Program-made: the position numbers and the translations under genes | Origin: an uncultured Clostridia bacterium | GTDB lineage: Bacteria; Bacillota; Clostridia; Christensenellales; Borkfalkiaceae | DNA length: 64,000 nt | Direction of reading: 5' to 3' | NCBI GenBank assembly: GCA_947625385.1 | Contig: CANQOB010000003.1 | Span: 1-64,000 of the forward strand | Notes under the pieces: generated by a model | What the model was told of the DNA's origin: nothing | What the model saw: only the letters and a program-made list of their open reading frames with translations | The model's database searches: none | Shown here: positions 40,301 to 44,497 of the stretch, one piece after another | Numbering within the stretch: the first letter of the stretch is position 1 | How the letters are laid out: the number at the start of each line of letters is the position of its first letter

Positions 40301-41305
40301 GGTGATTCGATTGGTGAGCGTCTCGGGCATTGAATTTTGTTTGCCCTCTGCATTGACGCCCGCATCTGCGCTTTGGTTGAACTGCACTGTAACGCTATCA
40401 CTGTAGCCCTGCCGTGCCTCATTCCAATAGCCGTTTACACCGCTGAAGTTTTCTTCCGTGTCTGTCCAGTTGAATGTCGTAGTCCAGAGACTGAGCTTAG
40501 AATCGAGTTTTTGGGTCTGATAAGCCGCCGGCGTCGCAGTTGTCGAATAAAAATTCTCGGGAGTAAAAAGAATATTCGTCTGAATGGGCTTGGCATACCA
40601 ATCGCAGTTAAGTTTTACGGTGATATACTTCCCCGCGTATGTCCATTGTCCTTCAGCTTTTGTGACACGATCCGAATACGGGACATCGTTGTCGATTAAA
40701 TACGGGTCGGCAAAGTAGTTGCCTTGCGCAATAGAACCGTCTGCAAGCGTCTGAACTTCCCCTGTCAAAAGGTCTTTGGATTTATCCTGTGTGCTATCGA
40801 ACGGGCTATCCGCACTTTCGCCGAGCGCGAAGGCAATGGCTTCCGCCCAAACGCGTGCCGCATCTTCCGGGTTGTCGATTGTAAAGACCTTTTCGGTGCC
40901 CTTCTCGTCCTTATAGGGCTCCGCTTGCACCAACTTGTGGTCGCGTTCGGTCATCGTAAAATTCACGCCGTTGTATTCAGCTGAATCTGCTCCGTCCAAC
41001 CCGATTTGCGACATCCAAGAACTCTTCTTTTTTGCCCAATCGCCATTTTTGGCAGCAACGTCATCCGCCCAAGTCGAACTCTTGACGTCGACCTTGGTAA
41101 GGCCATAGTACCATTCACCATGTTTGCCGATGTTGGAATTGATCAAAGGATTGGCGGAAACATCCGCGGCGTACGTCTGCACCCCGGAAGATACGGGAAA
41201 ATACAAAAACAAGCCGACTGCAAGACAGACGGCAAATGCCGGGGTCAAACACCCCAATAGCCATTTTTTCACCCTCGAATATGTACCCGAATATACTTTC
41301 TTCAT
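22382..41305 (-). CDS. Giant (6,307-residue) MBG/Ig-like repeat surface protein
   Basis: An uninterrupted 18.9-kb frame. ATG 41305 (MKKVYSGTYSRVKKW) follows GCAGGAGAATAT and gives a signal peptide ending near VQTYA-AD; the track start 72 codons earlier lies in the mRNA leader. Residues about 530-760 form a right-handed beta-helix with five GG(A/G)(I/V)-type rungs (FGGAIYL, YGGGVYL, YGGGIAL, YGGGVHI, YGGGIYV). The bulk is Ig-like: modules with ITPAQI/YN-K-x-H starts, a seven-fold repeat (about 2840-3770), then around a dozen MBG-like modules (TVYGE..., ITYGED..., TYGNELV) up to about 6200. The end is one transmembrane helix (CIFASQFIILTFALIFI) plus RRRKTKDDEPKGMK; there is no LPxTG. Likely an extended, type I membrane-anchored adhesin or cell-surface filament; ligand unknown. 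First gene of the operon with the 889-residue protein. Confidence 0.92.
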   Translation of the reverse strand: MKKVYSGTYSRVKKWLLGCLTPAFAVCLAVGLFLYFPVSSGVQTYAADVSANPLINSNIGKHGEWYYGLTKVDVKSSTWADDVAAKNGDWAKKKSSWMSQIGLDGADSAEYNGVNFTMTERDHKLVQAEPYKDEKGTEKVFTIDNPEDAARVWAEAIAFALGESADSPFDSTQDKSKDLLTGEVQTLADGSIAQGNYFADPYLIDNDVPYSDRVTKAEGQWTYAGKYITVKLNCDWYAKPIQTNILFTPENFYSTTATPAAYQTQKLDSKLSLWTTTFNWTDTEENFSGVNGYWNEARQGYSDSVTVQFNQSADAGVNAEGKQNSMPETLTNRITDTSFEDGYQDDVTHKYYASYDLCINADDAASTMCSDGVTPHVIHENVTSPFSFGRINVPTGAYIVLDLNGHTISRDLADDDYDEIQNSGSILKERYEYPLGIIQNDAHAWVNGTDTPLKNQYMYGNPYCYYGNVIEVQPKARLEVVDSTAYERASDGRINRLNERGETIPANDTTTPVKGYKTNHEGTIMGGCADQKYVSYVDWGIDENGWSTGTKRMADLSEDHWETLRVESPWATWGYTNNEGKGGCVHGEPRSEFILHSGTLSDSQAQFGGAIYLVSNAAMIIYNGYIIGNYATLYGGGVYLASASRSVFTVYDGVISYNRAAGYGGGIALRDTSYVNIHDGDITYNIAGSYGGGVHIGPSSQGLLENTTIRFNKAGIYGGGIYVDAEATTFKFAGALIVTDNVSGLAAQYYHRDFTYDGTTLWTHTSSKNNIYHISFYSHNTTEVDKSSVGGGKGIGGSRVDSKIAAGDNGPSRPDGTVVKDWTYGEGRNAENNLIGGVIWKNKELTGGSTSNLFLACSGDKRAKIVIGGSMFQNGINAKIGITLQDVASWPNGSFTSEYSETNVDPNRYFTSDDEDYYVAWSDNQESTGGTGEAALSNKTKPAMTGLTWRITGTLYGGKEFIIVADGKPEHGSFNAGQHVFKWDDADIGKSSAEITSFLWTESQLRFDHKMYEVTKVEALSGEAVVQTWDISHLDTAGQGVNYSFHYLLEKNNIESELIEEGGEKALIYAGDYSFRVTSGAYSNTSFTITINQLGVGVSAYEVKNGEPTWHDKGNPFANNKIPSEQELRDYIAGALYYRGTAYDFVLDKAYREGKEGKYKGFTGAVMKFVYANTDFFGKDVEIDFGAVDFDLEYYWRELNDKSQSELEKTNYFLHAGFYEVRGAHEVVADGAVAPSVDYMKNNIAFQSEMHLPIQRVSVSVWLENNACVKEDVEGYFGYTFKDAVYTTKQILYFNNNDEAGNDPELDPNVTVKYYQFDDYLARGANATEVGIEDNSDGSSRWGVKDAGKYVVHVSLNAMLWREGDEGKDDFTPRGKPYNDYIFTSNEKQRLAETSQKDEQGRDVVYEFAYYFFIQPAEIENWTTESVPDSGEGSINLDDRVYNATDDEPTISGRYHSSGADNGLYNYPDMTDDTVVQVRYLSKEKYSNREDVEVTADDIEAKTGNWTKWDAETKYNGTDKNGNQLLESKFRPVDAGEYWILVHFRGVMPEDANNGANSSATKYTPVANFKGVYIGTYTIKPVEVTVTGSLSYTYDGSSYERARYLPPRSGKGEDDAWYESIFFLVQDGITTPSELITNQHADSYTTTGTFSAYDGGAEVTRDLTDLWGKDNTLHNYDDATYHKNRFTLGSVSVNYSNEEFKQHEISFGIGLYAFKTKSADQGNYHLSTVDADAFATGKTVVTTPRVTDEPEKEGATWIITYQPKDGKQVQAFNTSQNFVISSTSFLDVTINQKNLNELAGDITKVGIDSFKHWSSTIEGGTTTLSLGEGGNVKTGISYPFAGNNWQYTPGVTVQYQPFYYAESVERTTGRTAYGTPLTLNGDGEDYTISYMNNSNASTASNSARITLNGQGNYTGSLTLDFTITPAQIAVQYAGVGAVPQGVGAVPQYDKTAHSVNVTYTNAETDDAYSKYLNADPKILVGNGEFKKPQPDASVYSITYKARTRTAAGFGAAASPADITDGTVPIEAGVYDVKIVLGSDNYQFVSGTGGGSYFTPVGTEAYKKTATGSHTILPAVVSYKFANNNEIYNRAAHTPTLTFTNITYEKNPTLRSFQNVVPQLGSEYTVTINGKESEIDAGNYTVKVQLSSHNYCFSLTVDASGSLITGYKDGSTGEDNYPSCEGSQENTYNYTVRDGNNLGSSYPTEGSWTAPGDYVIQKATITLDAFKDSVYNRAAQPQTPVFSNKQSNNAAVPTHNGQNAGVPVLADEFKVEYVDNNVITPDKNSCDENGNPFYAELYSVKISLTEAGAKNFKFETRSITQPHFAHSETATDATLLTQRLGEGEDASVILAPFLINRVDITVTQLFATDVYNAKDHFHAAGAEGIALTNWVSAMFQYASSEAIQADDLTVDVIFKKGDGATNTATVHYTPTTSDDTVEYGAKKDYTFEEFAKVGFFTHVATYTVTVKFSEESFYITTSGADEKHLSIPFTYNITPAQISFSLNDTSVTYDRQEHKPTIGNGIVLTNSVSTDEKVLPTLATSGDSIGIGEVWVTYGYDGWAGKTLDNSNGFKNAGSYTVTLTLHGDGGDFRFADNSYSVLRNYTIERRDISSFTPTYQDDETLKDHAGSAAVGYHYTGSAITPTITLSDGDIFTGDLALRSGAWDKDEVHYASAFEATYTDNLNAGEAKVTMTGVNNFTGSLEGGFLILPAIVNVTASDNSGNSETFEPDVSTEDKGSLTFSYNKTAQTVSFAFKNLCDTSTLPNSSDYVIEYYKAADWDEANSKPKDDATAIEGGVTDSGSYFVWIRFQSGDNKEYSNFVFYKEHREAGTIADMFPDEPFLFAYKFAITVTPAQIQIHLSDQFKGADGRFTNTFPYTATDYTTVLNSVTLSGEGGITPVTGEYTVEFYTESDAAEAHKTNSARNADHYYLVLRLIDEKGNYQVTGVYVGSGSTENDKVPKVETSEGNGYYADDESLKNISVHFVVETAKIEVYLSSPFKSDSAFNNSFGYDRSDWRTRLNPVTFKNELSGGVVPGTVNVDYQVTFLKDADATEQVLNAGSYTLKFGLIGDDAQNFVITHVRAGKDGSAGSDYVELTNSDNYTTTDDGDMRAFDVAFTVTPANIEIHLADRFKDKGAFVNSFVYTRQNLHAVLSVVSIKNANNVVPNGTDYTVSFKTELAGEDTTTVTNVGKYYLIFKFSSDEAANNYNVTAIYAGNDTSVTLAKAESADGAGYFGSSMEDFSVKFDITPAQIEVYLSEAFRSGEGFVNSFGFNKNDWTNTLNSVQFKNELRNGIFPQNGEYTAVLKSVGKDTETDAATVRNVGTYKLVITLVSDGAKNFEIVKVYAGTPSNTLSEVSNAVELSENAEKGYVKTASEPFTAFSVQFKITPAEIQVHVPEQFRSAEGAFVNEFGFNKSSWASVLNAVTLSGKDDIVPTNSEYTVTFMLKDSDAVDSATDVGDYRLVFTLTDDAGNYVITAIYAGTDDTFDVKENAGDAYHPIEGKLDDGTLKKFSLAFKVTPAEIDLYLNGFVSGSEFTSSFVYDGTNQSSKLGSVDFANDGNITPSQGYSVTFYYDNVAAHAGTKAKNNEVFDAGKYFLHFELLAAENVNKNYKLRNVYAGPRNGSHVQLTSEYRDKTETGVYVDFSITPSVIDVFFSAATLKNDGAYVNKFYYNRNDWTGSFGSISLDAAEGGAVPQGAQYSVEYYKATSVSDTEETWDRDNPVKAIYDVGRYSVTFRLSREETGHYPGVKHYNNYTIRNVYAGGTKTDDSVELQEIDLGKNPTDTNGYRKAVLDENNVYVTLVFDIIPNVVKLQEVGNVVYNDGPQDANYTFVYAGDGTGAVLPDLSLGDFTATYSVNDTEKTGNERFGADHKPYFAGAYTVSMQLTQNFIFATEGRGEGDSDYHATRNFRVTPVVLSPFLGFEKDGFVQKGENSLVYDGVAHEYKVYTDEVSVTLRDVQTEGTGGNVYAVREASYDGWAKDAWQGYTNAGTYTVTLKFYIFDEDGNSTEVLGGNFCFGSGVYTISLTYAITQRTIGQGDVFLADGKTLAYEVNQKIYTGRPQTDDFHVLIALTEGAAKTELKRKTAADTVGDYSISNTSDINVGHVDTMVTGMNNYQGSVNLSYDILPAEVTATIDKTSLPYNAQDQSRSFTFTNESGTGITPAYNTNENSSDYTIKYTFQGQDVKAPHNAGEYTVTVTLHNLTGVGNDPNFKFKDGFTGKTGDYTATFTFTVEKAEIYLAAIPGASYTGEERPATVTFVNSANSTVLPKDYDITYDDLADIPTHVKTNGDRKPVAYNVKVTLKDVSDDVTGAQRDLSNFKFVTHESATYTFDTEKGEWGQEAYVITPAIITGSLSVTIDDEPADVSSNVYNTKKHNVSVAFRNAEAGFTVVPKGTMGEAAIDGLVATYEVKDGETLLYTFKVAFAPSWVGFNTMDFDGIPENAGAYVITVDLVCADFSFAKDVAKADWTYTIANAKIKNAESLGTEENSTTFTRELVFAPDNPHDITLTSENFKFIDKEDGFNASKASFTFTSCTGAAYDTVTDENGLQTGYCLKGAGLYTIAVTVDAPNHDQWAITLKVTVKATAIELTVGAEAKFSAVYGDADAYSPEKVLEQVLKFIREGKITVEGISGTHEEQANTLVSYGFGIGILAIDGDYSGANRLKVGDYGLKIDKMEVSGFEQESFIVFKDGGTEYSGKVFTVTPLAITISTKEAINDLRYNGTPLVNVAAENVVISNRLDGDAVEFESVRYNKSEGGNFNNGSVFEATGAIHVGKYWVHVFSDSTNGLFGADAENYFIEEKDETSDSIRYMGNKGVYVAFEIKRREVELAIADSSSVYGDDDAVYGTEGKKQFHFTYTDNVLSADFGRGEKVTQLDQFVLDLLALFNSDGTSKLEKGTTPYPGAGSYLVKLDPDAGKDADWLLGEGRFNFDDDFILRINSAQSGKHTIEKRAMRVSVHDYSSYYGETLKEDGFEGSEGAWGFTALDGFVKGDSEKDLGITITLNELAFTEQDKTKDGQWWDAMTYVGGLTAVPNSANYSVTFTEGTGNYIVMPRPIIVLIGRQTTVYGETILRNLSGLSDNWAVYGTKNDENMGYADGDTRSGLKITLTLDDVVNETAPAGVYTNVIKGSCGNPNYKVTFRNWVTEGGNEPGDREGGDYEITKRSVAIRIGVADAIYGTDGIHVGSKIELTAPVYDEGRKLTNAAQWTYDFDLADYTILTQDLGYLTFYLGKAAPASPEKLFATEGTHAIVGVWGFGYAADMTFMKSYDVKFYGEWDGDDNYKTAGIFTVKPADIIASGSGWEVTYPYRQKDDAEVKDATTGWYPMAIAANYLTYAGDYKGASAGELVFNEELSDNTKLVYDVKVGETVLAQITYAKPTNTDGRTDVERVGDLWYVHSVGEWDMTVTVTAKNHRDLTETLTYRIISVVARVSLNTAIGPHTFTYGEEYPYLKIEEGNADYNYTLGTEHDIMEYQITKDLNAYLLNMMMISTVDGMSEAYPDLNAAQRKQMIIDHCHVEVVDAGAMSSAGLLRAGTYSLRIVAEPGCGFTVAFMDSDNYNEDLLVDNTGTNRLIVEQKEVGIKWAPVERELHTNEEEPNDGADAITYIYSSYPYDFKPLFTGVIGIDGVERPDSHYYDDQGTETNGPKNVGKYSVVITNLLKGEDEANYKLPEVLTKPLIIEKMKVKVTVYDRTITYGEDHPAKTGSDAWTYDRLGEKDYVSALGVTLDYIDENGAPIDDKAHAGVYGIRGTASGSNYDVEFFNADGDVADAVFTILRSNITIHINSYGADGSIRYGDNEHMLNFTVDAATPIASWDTNADLKVELTVGNGHEKDADSYYILGTWTNKDYNVTFEGDWTGDLPADYLREGEDGTPLSEPQGAGTYVISPLLIKMTMQPTKESYYGDYSFQDGMGAPTFYEFALSTIEPVTGYDYAYEETAADLKLTWTLPESNDVGVYTIKAVDNDNNYIIDFDDSVLVWTVVARPITVTIHTQRSTYGNELVELVDNDLTGTFWTVEGLAPWHTANPYEALLIHLSYDGVTDRSNAGVYGIHAEANNNTLNYLITYQNDDKEEGNGTYVVDQRKITLDIKDFESTFGDYYEEDAFNALIVGGFTLAEGSTYASWDAENPDFVLGVVLTKAEGYHVGVYPIRWEDADDNYEISVTPLKGFFTISKAENEWLKHFSLESMNEGETPDAELLSATAKFGKVTVKYYYDALCLFEVTDELNALSKSTYYAKITVDDTLDYTGLEEVKAFVVNESFLVVNGTLDVTLYLCIFASQFIILTFALIFIRRRKTKDDEPKGMK
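30000..32780 (-). repeat. Seven tandem ~130-residue repeats inside the giant gene
   Basis: Each unit opens with a ITPA(Q/E/N)I-x-(V/I)-(Y/H)-L motif, continues F-x-(N/S)-F-x-(Y/F)...W...L-x-V, and closes N(Y/F)-x-(V/I)-x-x-(V/I)-(Y/R)-AG. DNA identity between units is modest, so the expansion is old rather than recent. Boundaries are approximate. Confidence 0.75.
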
Positions 41306-41549
41306 ATATTCTCCTGCCATAGGTCCCCTCCGCGCTCTCGCTTTCGCGGCTTGCGCCGCAACGGTCAAAGGTTTTTTCCCGTGCGCACGCACGGGAAAAG
41401 GGGCATGCCCCTTTCTGCCGCTCGTTCCCCTCTGCCGAAAAATGCCCGCCTCCCCTCTTCGGAAAAGCGGGCGACATTGGTCCGTTTCATCTTCCCCCGA
41501 AAAGGCGACTACGCACAGCACAAAGGCACGAGTTTCTTATTTTGATTTT
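41306..41549 (-). other. Long structured 5' leader of the giant gene
   Basis: Predicted mRNA leader of about 240 nt. It contains a stem CCCGTGC-GCAC-GCACGGG (41379-41396) flanked by runs of T and A, the palindrome GGGGCATGCCCC (41400-41411) and a CCCGCxTCCCC.../GCGGG pairing at about 41446-41473. I could not match it to a known riboswitch class. An in-frame extension of the giant gene stays open through most of it. Confidence 0.5.
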
Positions 41550-41578
41550 ATTATATTGGTGAACGTTTATTTTGTCAA
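41550..41578 (-). promoter_or_regulatory. Promoter of the giant surface operon
   Basis: Perfect consensus on the minus strand: TTGACA, 17 bp, TATAAT. Confidence 0.85.
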
Positions 41579-41672
41579 GTCTTTTCGACAAGTTTTTTGA
41601 ATTTTCCTGAAATTCTCAAAATTGGCTCTAAATATCAAAACGGTACGACAAATTATGACAAAATACCCCCCC

Positions 41673-41700
41673 CGTGAACAAAATTCACATTTTGTTCACG
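41673..41700 (-). terminator. Hairpin after copA
   Basis: 11-bp stem CGTGAACAAAA with complement and 6-nt loop, 15 nt past the copA stop. On the minus strand it is followed by eight G and TATTTTG rather than a clean T-run, so termination strength is uncertain. Confidence 0.5.
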
Positions 41701-41715
41701 ATACAGGTCGTAATT

Positions 41716-43947
41716 TCAATTTTTGATTGCGACCCTGTTTGCACTTTTTTGCTTGCCGAGGGCGAGCCGAAGGGCGTTACAGGTGACGAAGAGGGAGGAA
41801 AGGCTCATCGCGGCGGCGGCGATCATGGGCGTGAGGGAGACGCCTGCGAACGCGAACGCGCCTGCGGCGAGCGGAATCCCCACACAGTTGTAGAAAAACG
41901 CCCAAAAGAGGTTCTGTTTGATGATGCGCATGGTGCGGCGGGAGAGGCGGATCGCCGACGGCAGCAGGGAGATCTCCCCGTGGAGGAGGACGACGTCCGC
42001 GCTTTCGATGGCGACATCGGTGCCGTTCCCCATGGCGATGCCCACATCTGCCTCTTTGAGTGCGGGGGAATCGTTGATTCCGTCCCCGACCATGGCGACC
42101 AAGCCGACTTTTTTCGACCCCTGCGCGGTTTCTCTCTCTTTGACGCTTTTTACGGCGGAGAGTTTCTCCCCGGGGAGCAGTTCGGCGAGCACGCTGCCCG
42201 CAGTCTGCGGGAATCCCGCCTCCCGCGCGATAAACGCCGCGCATTTTTCGTTGTCGCCCGTGAGCATGGTAGGCACGCAGCCCAGCGAAAGGAGTTCGGC
42301 GACCGCCTCGCGGCTCCCCGCTTTGAGGGTGTCCGCAAGCCCGAACACGGCGAGAATTTGCGACCTGTCTGCAAGAAACAGCACGGTTTTGCCCTCTTCG
42401 GAGAGTTTTTCGGCGAGGGCTTCGTCCGCTTGCAGACCGAAATTTTGCACCATGCGCGCGTTTCCGAGCAGATATTCGCGCCCGTTGACCTCACCCGTGG
42501 CACCCATGCCCGTGAGATAGCGCACATTTTCGGCTTCGTAGCCCTCTCGGCAGAACTCCGCGATACAGCGCGCGAGGGGGTGATTGAGCTTGATTTCCAG
42601 CGCGTAGGCGAGTTTTTTCGCCTCCTCTTCGCACGTTGCCGCAAAGTATGTCACCTGCGGCTTCCCCTCGGTGATCGTCGCGGTCTTGTCGAGCAGCACA
42701 TCTTTCACGCCCGCAAGCCGCTGAATCGCCTCCGCGGACTTAAAGAGCACCCCCATGCCCGCGCCCCGACCCGTCGAAGCCATGATCGCGACGGGCGTCG
42801 CAAGCCCCAGCGCACAGGGACAGGAGATGACGAGCACGCACACGCCGTAGTTGACTGCCCGTGCGGCGTCCCCCGTCACCGCGAACCAAACCATGAAGGT
42901 GATGAGCGCGAGCAGCGTGACGACGGGCACAAAGGCCGCGGAGATCTTGTCCGCAAGCTTCTGGATGGGCGCCTTGCTCGCGCCCGCCTCGCGCACCATG
43001 CGGATGATGCCCGCAAGCATCGTGTCCTCGCCCACCTTCTCCGCGCGCAGTTTCAGATAGCCGTCCGTCAAAAGAGAGGAGCTCTTCACCGCGCTCCCCT
43101 CCGTAAGTTCGATTGGCAGACTCTCGCCCGTGATCGCGCTCTCGTCCGCGAACGCATGCCCTTCGAGCACGACGCCGTCCGCCGCGACCCGCTCCCCCTG
43201 TTTGACGATCACGGTATCGCCCGCCTCTACCTCGGACATGGGTATCTCCGATTCCGTCCCGTCCCGTTCGACGCGCACCGTCTCCGGAGCTAAACGGGTG
43301 AGCTTTTCGAGCTCTCTTCCCGTGCGCTTCTTGCTCTTGTCCTCCAAAAATTTCCCGAGGCAGACGAGCGTGACGATCATCGCCGCCGACTCGAAAAAGA
43401 GGTGCAACTCGCCTTCGGCGTGTGCGACCCCTGTCTCGTGCAGGATGAGCATGACGAGACTGTACAGATAGGATGTTGCGGCGCCGAGCGTGATGAGGGT
43501 GTCCATATTCGGCACACCCTTGAAGAGCGCGCGTACGCCGCTCGTAAAGAACCGGTAGTTGACGGCGAGGATGACCGTCGTCAACCCGAGCTGAAAGCCG
43601 TAATTCAGCCATCCCGAAGGCACGGGAATACCTATCATCCCGCCCATCGTAAAGTACATGAGCGGCACGAGCAAGACAAGGGAGATGAGAAAGCGCACGA
43701 ACAGCGTGAGCACGAATTTCTTTTTCTCGGGCACTTTGCCGAAGTCATAGGCACGATACCCGAGCGCGTTGACCGCCGCTTTGATCGCCTCCGGGGACAC
43801 CCTTTCCGCGTCGAACACGACGTCCATGCTTTCGCCCATGAGCGAGACGGCGCAGCTCTCCACGCCGTCAAGCTTTTTGACCGTGCGCTCGATTCCCGCC
43901 GCGCACGACGCGCACATCATGCCCGTAACGGAAAATTTTTTCTTCAT
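41716..43947 (-). CDS. copA: Copper-exporting P1B-type ATPase
   Basis: A 743-residue Cu(+) efflux pump. One N-terminal HMA metal-binding domain (GMMCASCAAGIE), transmembrane Cys-Pro-Cys (ISCPCALG), the actuator loop TGES (ITGESLPIEL), phosphorylation site DKTATITEGKP, HP motif (NHPLA), nucleotide-binding GMGATGEV and hinge GDGINDSPAL. The usual phosphorylation signature DKTGT[LI]T carries Ala in place of Gly here. ATG 43947 follows TGAGGACGAA; the track start 12 codons earlier overlaps csoR. It lies 7 nt after csoR in the same copper-responsive transcript. Confidence 0.95.
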   Translation of the reverse strand: MKKKFSVTGMMCASCAAGIERTVKKLDGVESCAVSLMGESMDVVFDAERVSPEAIKAAVNALGYRAYDFGKVPEKKKFVLTLFVRFLISLVLLVPLMYFTMGGMIGIPVPSGWLNYGFQLGLTTVILAVNYRFFTSGVRALFKGVPNMDTLITLGAATSYLYSLVMLILHETGVAHAEGELHLFFESAAMIVTLVCLGKFLEDKSKKRTGRELEKLTRLAPETVRVERDGTESEIPMSEVEAGDTVIVKQGERVAADGVVLEGHAFADESAITGESLPIELTEGSAVKSSSLLTDGYLKLRAEKVGEDTMLAGIIRMVREAGASKAPIQKLADKISAAFVPVVTLLALITFMVWFAVTGDAARAVNYGVCVLVISCPCALGLATPVAIMASTGRGAGMGVLFKSAEAIQRLAGVKDVLLDKTATITEGKPQVTYFAATCEEEAKKLAYALEIKLNHPLARCIAEFCREGYEAENVRYLTGMGATGEVNGREYLLGNARMVQNFGLQADEALAEKLSEEGKTVLFLADRSQILAVFGLADTLKAGSREAVAELLSLGCVPTMLTGDNEKCAAFIAREAGFPQTAGSVLAELLPGEKLSAVKSVKERETAQGSKKVGLVAMVGDGINDSPALKEADVGIAMGNGTDVAIESADVVLLHGEISLLPSAIRLSRRTMRIIKQNLFWAFFYNCVGIPLAAGAFAFAGVSLTPMIAAAAMSLSSLFVTCNALRLALGKQKSANRVAIKN

Positions 43948-43954
43948 TTCGTCC

Positions 43955-44242
43955 TCAGCCGAAGCGCCTGAACAGTTCGACAACTTCCGCTATCACGGCT
44001 GTGTTCCCGTTTTGGATGTTCTCGACGACGCATGTGTTCAGGTGATCTTCCATGACGACGCCGGCGAGACCCTTGACCGCCTGTTCGATCGCGGCAAGCT
44101 GGACGAGGATGTCCCCGCAATAGCGATCGTCGTTGATCATGTGCTCGATGCCGTTCATCTGACCGATGAGACGGTGGACACGCGAGATCAAAGTTCTCTT
44201 CTCTTTTTCGCTGCGGACCCTTTTCTGAATGTTTTCTTCCAT
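43955..44242 (-). CDS. csoR: CsoR-type copper-sensing repressor
   Basis: A 95-residue all-helical repressor. Helix 1 RVHRLIGQMNGIEHMI and the Cu(I) ligand set C-x-n-H-x3-C (RYCGDILVQ ... EDHLNTCV) are those of CsoR. Start ATG 44242 follows TAGGAGAAATATT; the long track start runs through the promoter. Cu(I) binding should release it from the dyad at 44255-44271 and induce csoR-copA. Confidence 0.94.
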   Translation of the reverse strand: MEENIQKRVRSEKEKRTLISRVHRLIGQMNGIEHMINDDRYCGDILVQLAAIEQAVKGLAGVVMEDHLNTCVVENIQNGNTAVIAEVVELFRRFG

Positions 44243-44254
44243 AATATTTCTCCT

Positions 44255-44304
44255 ATACCAAACGGTGGTATTGTAAGTATACCCTATTTTCGGGAAAAAG
44301 TCAA
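44255..44304 (-). promoter_or_regulatory. csoR-copA promoter with CsoR operator
   Basis: TTGACT, 17 bp, TATACT on the minus strand. Overlapping the expected +1 is the dyad ATACCA-CCGTT-TGGTAT (44255-44271), matching the ATACC/GGTAT half-sites of known CsoR operators. Confidence 0.8.
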
Positions 44305-44432
44305 GCGTTTTACAAAAGATTTTTTTATGAAATTTACGAACATGCCGTGCGCATGAGAGCACACGCGCATATTTATTATTTCGATTTTTATCGAAATAAT
44401 TAAATTTCCAAAATTTTTCCTTAAAAAACAAC

Positions 44433-44458
44433 AAAAAACGCCGTTTTAACGGCGTTTT
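44433..44458 (-). terminator. Terminator of the flavin reductase-rubredoxin gene
   Basis: AAAACGCCGTT-TT-AACGGCGTTTT, followed by T on the minus strand (TTTTTTGTTG). Symmetric, so may act in both directions. Confidence 0.75.
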
Positions 44459-44497
44459 ATAAATTACGCGCCCGCTTCTGCGGACGCGCTTTTCAAA

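Noticed and set aside
41306-41521. N-terminal 72-residue extension of the giant protein
   Set aside because: It would place a non-hydrophobic, Arg-rich segment before a normal signal peptide, and the internal ATG at 41305 has a good SD.
41306-41549. Known riboswitch (c-di-GMP, cobalamin or FMN) in the giant gene leader
   Set aside because: None of the conserved core sequences of those classes could be found by eye; left as an unassigned structured leader.
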